From an uncultured Flavobacteriaceae bacterium (GTDB lineage: Bacteria > Bacteroidota > Bacteroidia > Flavobacteriales > Flavobacteriaceae), in the NCBI GenBank assembly GCA_947504035.1, contig CANNGA010000003.1, forward strand, positions 62,001-126,000: a DNA stretch of 64,000 nt, given 5' to 3'. The position numbers and the translations under genes were made by a program. A model generated the notes under the pieces. The model searched no databases. It was not told the origin of the DNA and saw only the letters and a program-made list of their open reading frames with translations. This document shows positions 61,663 to 64,000 of the stretch, piece after piece. Positions within the stretch are counted from its first letter, which is position 1. Each line of letters starts with the position of its first letter.

Positions 61663-62611
61663 CGAAATGCGCTTTCTTTGTTAGGTACAATAATTTTTCT
61701 TGGTTCATTCTAATTCTATTCAACATATCGGCTATAAATGCGAGCACACCTACCATCACTGCCATACCACAAAGTGCTAAAGCTATAAACCCTAAGCCTT
61801 TATAGGGCGTAATTTTACCTGAATTGAGCCAATGTAAGTATACAAAACCTCCCAATAACACGCCTATAAACAAAATAAATAATGCTATAGTAGAGAAAAA
61901 AGGAAACGGTCTATAGTCTTTAAAACATTTTACAATAATTTTAAGCGTTTTAAAACCATAGGTTATTACATTATTAGCAACGCGTGAGACACGATTTTCA
62001 AAGTAGGTTACTTTAACAGGAACCTGTGCAACCCTATAACCTTTGTTTAATAAATCTAATATGGTTTCATGGGTATATGTAAAGTTTCCTTGAAGGTTTA
62101 AGTTCAACAAACATGCTCTAGAATAAGCTCTAAAACCACACGAAGCATCTTTTATTTTTGCTTTACCTACAAAACTAATAATCGTACTTACTAGGGCGTT
62201 ACCACGATACTTCAATTTAGACATGATCTTAGGCTTGCCTTCGGCAAATCTATTCCCTATAGCAAAATCGGCAGTTTTAGATACGATTGGTTGTAGCATC
62301 TTAGGTATATCATTAACATCAAATTGCCCATCTGCATCTATACTTAATAGAACACTAGCTTTATTTTCTAAAGCATAATTAAGAGCGGTATGAAAAGCGC
62401 CTCCCACGCCTTTATTTGTAATATGGCTTACAACAGTAGCCCCAGAGGCAATAGCTATAGTTTTAGTATCATCTTCACTACCATCATCTACTACTAAAAT
62501 CTCTACATCATCAAAATTACGGATAGTTTTAGGCATAGATTCTATAACACGTTTTATGGTTTCAGCCTCATTTAAAGCTGGCATGTAAACTATTACTTTG
62601 TTTAATTTCAT
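61652..62611 (-). CDS. Polyprenyl-phosphate glycosyltransferase (GtrB/DPM1-like GT2)
   Basis: 319 aa. VIVYMPALNEAETIKRVIES, ILVVDDGSEDDTKTIAIASG and VLLSIDADGQFDVNDIPKML (D-A-D metal site), GNRFAEG, then two C-terminal helices (about 235-255 and 270-300), which is the architecture of GtrB and dolichyl-phosphate mannose synthases. It loads a sugar on undecaprenyl phosphate on the cytosolic face. Confidence 0.9.
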   Translation of the reverse strand: MKLNKVIVYMPALNEAETIKRVIESMPKTIRNFDDVEILVVDDGSEDDTKTIAIASGATVVSHITNKGVGGAFHTALNYALENKASVLLSIDADGQFDVNDIPKMLQPIVSKTADFAIGNRFAEGKPKIMSKLKYRGNALVSTIISFVGKAKIKDASCGFRAYSRACLLNLNLQGNFTYTHETILDLLNKGYRVAQVPVKVTYFENRVSRVANNVITYGFKTLKIIVKCFKDYRPFPFFSTIALFILFIGVLLGGFVYLHWLNSGKITPYKGLGFIALALCGMAVMVGVLAFIADMLNRIRMNQEKLLYLTKKAHFDEN

Positions 62612-62619
62612 GATATATG

Positions 62620-63777
62620 TTATAGAATTTTGCTTAAAACTAATACATCTAACCTAAATTCATTCACAATATAAACGAATGCTACGATTTGTACAATTCT
62701 AACAAAGTATATTTCTTTAAAATTTAAACGCTTAAAAAGGTAATAATATCCCAAACAAAAACTAGGTAACAATATAAGCCAGTACCTACTAAATCCCGTA
62801 CCAGCAAACATTAAACCTAACATAGGTAAAAGTGTTGCTATAAGAAGTATTTTTATTTCTTTTAGCTTTACATGGAGGAGCAAACCATAGACAAATGCTA
62901 AAATTAAAATAACACTTATTAGGTAATTTCGAAACCCAGTTATTGGTATAAATAATGATGCAAAGGCGGGGATTCCATTAATTTTATCAACCTCATGATG
63001 TTTTTCTAATCCTAAACCACATTTTAAATTATAAAGTATAGGGCTATCGGTAGATTGAAATCTTTTAAAATAACTTATTCGCGGCTTGTCTTGAGTTCCG
63101 TATTCGACATTAAACATATATTTCCCCCACAAAAAAATAGGCAGTGCGAATACAATGCAGTACTTAAATAGTACCAGTCTATATTTTTTATAATCTGTTT
63201 TTAAATATCCAATAAAAACAGATACTAAAATTACACCTAAAACCGCATACAAGTATCTTGTAAGCACTAAAATCACGAAAAAAGCTAATATTTTAGGGAT
63301 ATTACTTATCTGTTTCGGACTAACGCTATAATATATAAATCCCCAAAAAGAAAAAAACAAAATGGCTTCTGGATATAAATTTGCAAACCAAGCTACAGCA
63401 ATTGGATTCGCAGCGACCAATGCGAGTAATGCTAATATTATTTTTTTACTTAATCCTAATTGAAAAAAGAAAAGATAAGCATATCTTCCTCCTAAAATCG
63501 CCAACGCGAAATGGAATAGTTTATGTAAAACATAACCTAATAGTGGTAAGCTTTTAATTTTAAAAATCGCATAAAGCAATGGAATTATAGGGGTTACAGT
63601 AGAAGCTGCGCCTCTCAAATAGTATTTTCCTTTTAATAGTTCTTCTCCTATTTGAGAATAGGTGATTTCATCTGCTGCTAAAGGCAATAAAAATGAACGC
63701 ATTGCAGAAACTAAACTTAATAGTATTATCGCCCAAAAAATGGTATTATCTCTTATTTTTAATTTAGCTTTTGTCAT
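62620..63777 (-). CDS. Polytopic GT-C-like membrane protein
   Basis: A 385-aa protein with about nine to ten helices. LPLAADEITYSQIGEELLKG after the first helix has the D-E pair of GT-C glycosyltransferases, though the family signature is weaker than in the 10205 protein. I prefer the ATG at 63777 (MTKAKLKIRDN); a start at 63822 would overlap the preceding gene by 28 bases. It is probably the acceptor-specific transferase that uses the sugar made by the GT2 at 61652. Confidence 0.65.
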   Translation of the reverse strand: MTKAKLKIRDNTIFWAIILLSLVSAMRSFLLPLAADEITYSQIGEELLKGKYYLRGAASTVTPIIPLLYAIFKIKSLPLLGYVLHKLFHFALAILGGRYAYLFFFQLGLSKKIILALLALVAANPIAVAWFANLYPEAILFFSFWGFIYYSVSPKQISNIPKILAFFVILVLTRYLYAVLGVILVSVFIGYLKTDYKKYRLVLFKYCIVFALPIFLWGKYMFNVEYGTQDKPRISYFKRFQSTDSPILYNLKCGLGLEKHHEVDKINGIPAFASLFIPITGFRNYLISVILILAFVYGLLLHVKLKEIKILLIATLLPMLGLMFAGTGFSRYWLILLPSFCLGYYYLFKRLNFKEIYFVRIVQIVAFVYIVNEFRLDVLVLSKIL

Positions 63778-63794
63778 AGGCTTTAAATGGTTTT

Positions 63795-64000
63795 CTAAAT
63801 AAATGTATTGATGGCTTCCCATATGTTTCGGGATGCATCTTTAGGCGTCTTGCCTACTATAACCTCATACCATTTTTTCCCTTCTTCTACATTAGACAAT
63901 GTACCATCTAATATAGCCTTGACAGTAGCTTCTAAATCTTTTTTATCGGTACAAAATACAGCCGCTTTAGGACTAGGCATACTCCTAAAGTGCACATACT
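63795..64000 (-). CDS. 3' end of a glycosyltransferase-like gene (partial)
   Basis: The minus strand reads open from the window edge and stops at 63795, giving 68 C-terminal residues. An internal GTG at 63995 is not thought to be a start. KAAVFCTDKKDLEATVKAIL and WEAINTFI look like the C-terminal helix region of a GT4-type transferase, but too little is present to be sure. It continues the capsule locus to the right. Confidence 0.45.
   Translation of the reverse strand, partial: YVHFRSMPSPKAAVFCTDKKDLEATVKAILDGTLSNVEEGKKWYEVIVGKTPKDASRNIWEAINTFI

Noticed and set aside
1-64000. tRNA, rRNA, CRISPR array, insertion sequence or integrase
   Set aside because: I looked for tRNA-like ends, repeat arrays and transposase or integrase motifs and saw none. 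This is by eye, so small RNAs could be missed.

Overview
The window looks like chromosome of a member of the Bacteroidota, most likely a Flavobacteriaceae species. The DNA is AT-rich, several promoters carry the Bacteroidota TAnnTTTG -7 box, there is a T9SS-sorted metalloprotease and a PorV-like protein, and other lineage-typical genes are present (DUF3276 PUR-like protein, long NusB, DUF5777 barrel, Lnb/DUF4105). The genus cannot be told from what is visible. I see no rRNA, tRNA, CRISPR array, insertion sequence or prophage gene.

Region 1 (1-5.4 kb): the 5' part of cysC (APS kinase) on the minus strand, a secreted protein of unknown function behind a promoter overlapped by a perfect inverted repeat, rmuC, an acyl-CoA thioesterase, and a pair made of a DUF5777 outer-membrane barrel and a one-heme c-type cytochrome lipoprotein.

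Region 2 (5.7-24.6 kb): an accessory biosynthetic island, mostly on the plus strand with tightly packed or overlapping genes. It encodes a winged-helix/nucleotidyltransferase protein, three B12-binding radical SAM proteins, two SAM methyltransferases, an FkbM methyltransferase, polyprenyl-type (GT-C, GT87) and GT2 glycosyltransferases, a flippase, two sulfotransferase-fold proteins, an SGNH hydrolase, a lipoprotein with a CxxCH heme motif, and a carbamoyltransferase/DUF5989/SxtJ trio like sxtI-sxtK-sxtJ. I infer that it builds or decorates a surface glycan, glycolipid or exported small molecule with methyl, carbamoyl and sulfate groups. The product is unknown. This is the best candidate in the window for an undescribed system.

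Region 3 (24.6-49.2 kb): mainly housekeeping genes. These are an M43 metalloprotease with a T9SS tail, carB, rpmH, yajC, a DUF1573 lipoprotein, nusB, an ABC exporter, the PUR-like protein, csaA, a peroxiredoxin-like protein, a cyclophilin-FKBP fusion, recQ, kpsF-tatC-lptB, a GH5 lipoprotein, terC, pssA, a PorV-like protein and the Lnb-like protein. Between two convergent genes near 36.6 kb is a possible small RNA with a -7 box and a terminator.

Region 4 (49.15-64 kb): one minus-strand capsule/exopolysaccharide locus. It has a sugar-1-phosphate transferase to start the repeat unit, an O-antigen ligase/polymerase-like protein, about seven glycosyltransferases, a hexapeptide acyltransferase, and a GtrA / polyprenyl-phosphate GT2 / GT-C set resembling three-component glycan modification. 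It runs off the right edge. No Wzx, Wza or Wzc is visible inside it.

Functional names come from reading motifs by eye; no database search was run.
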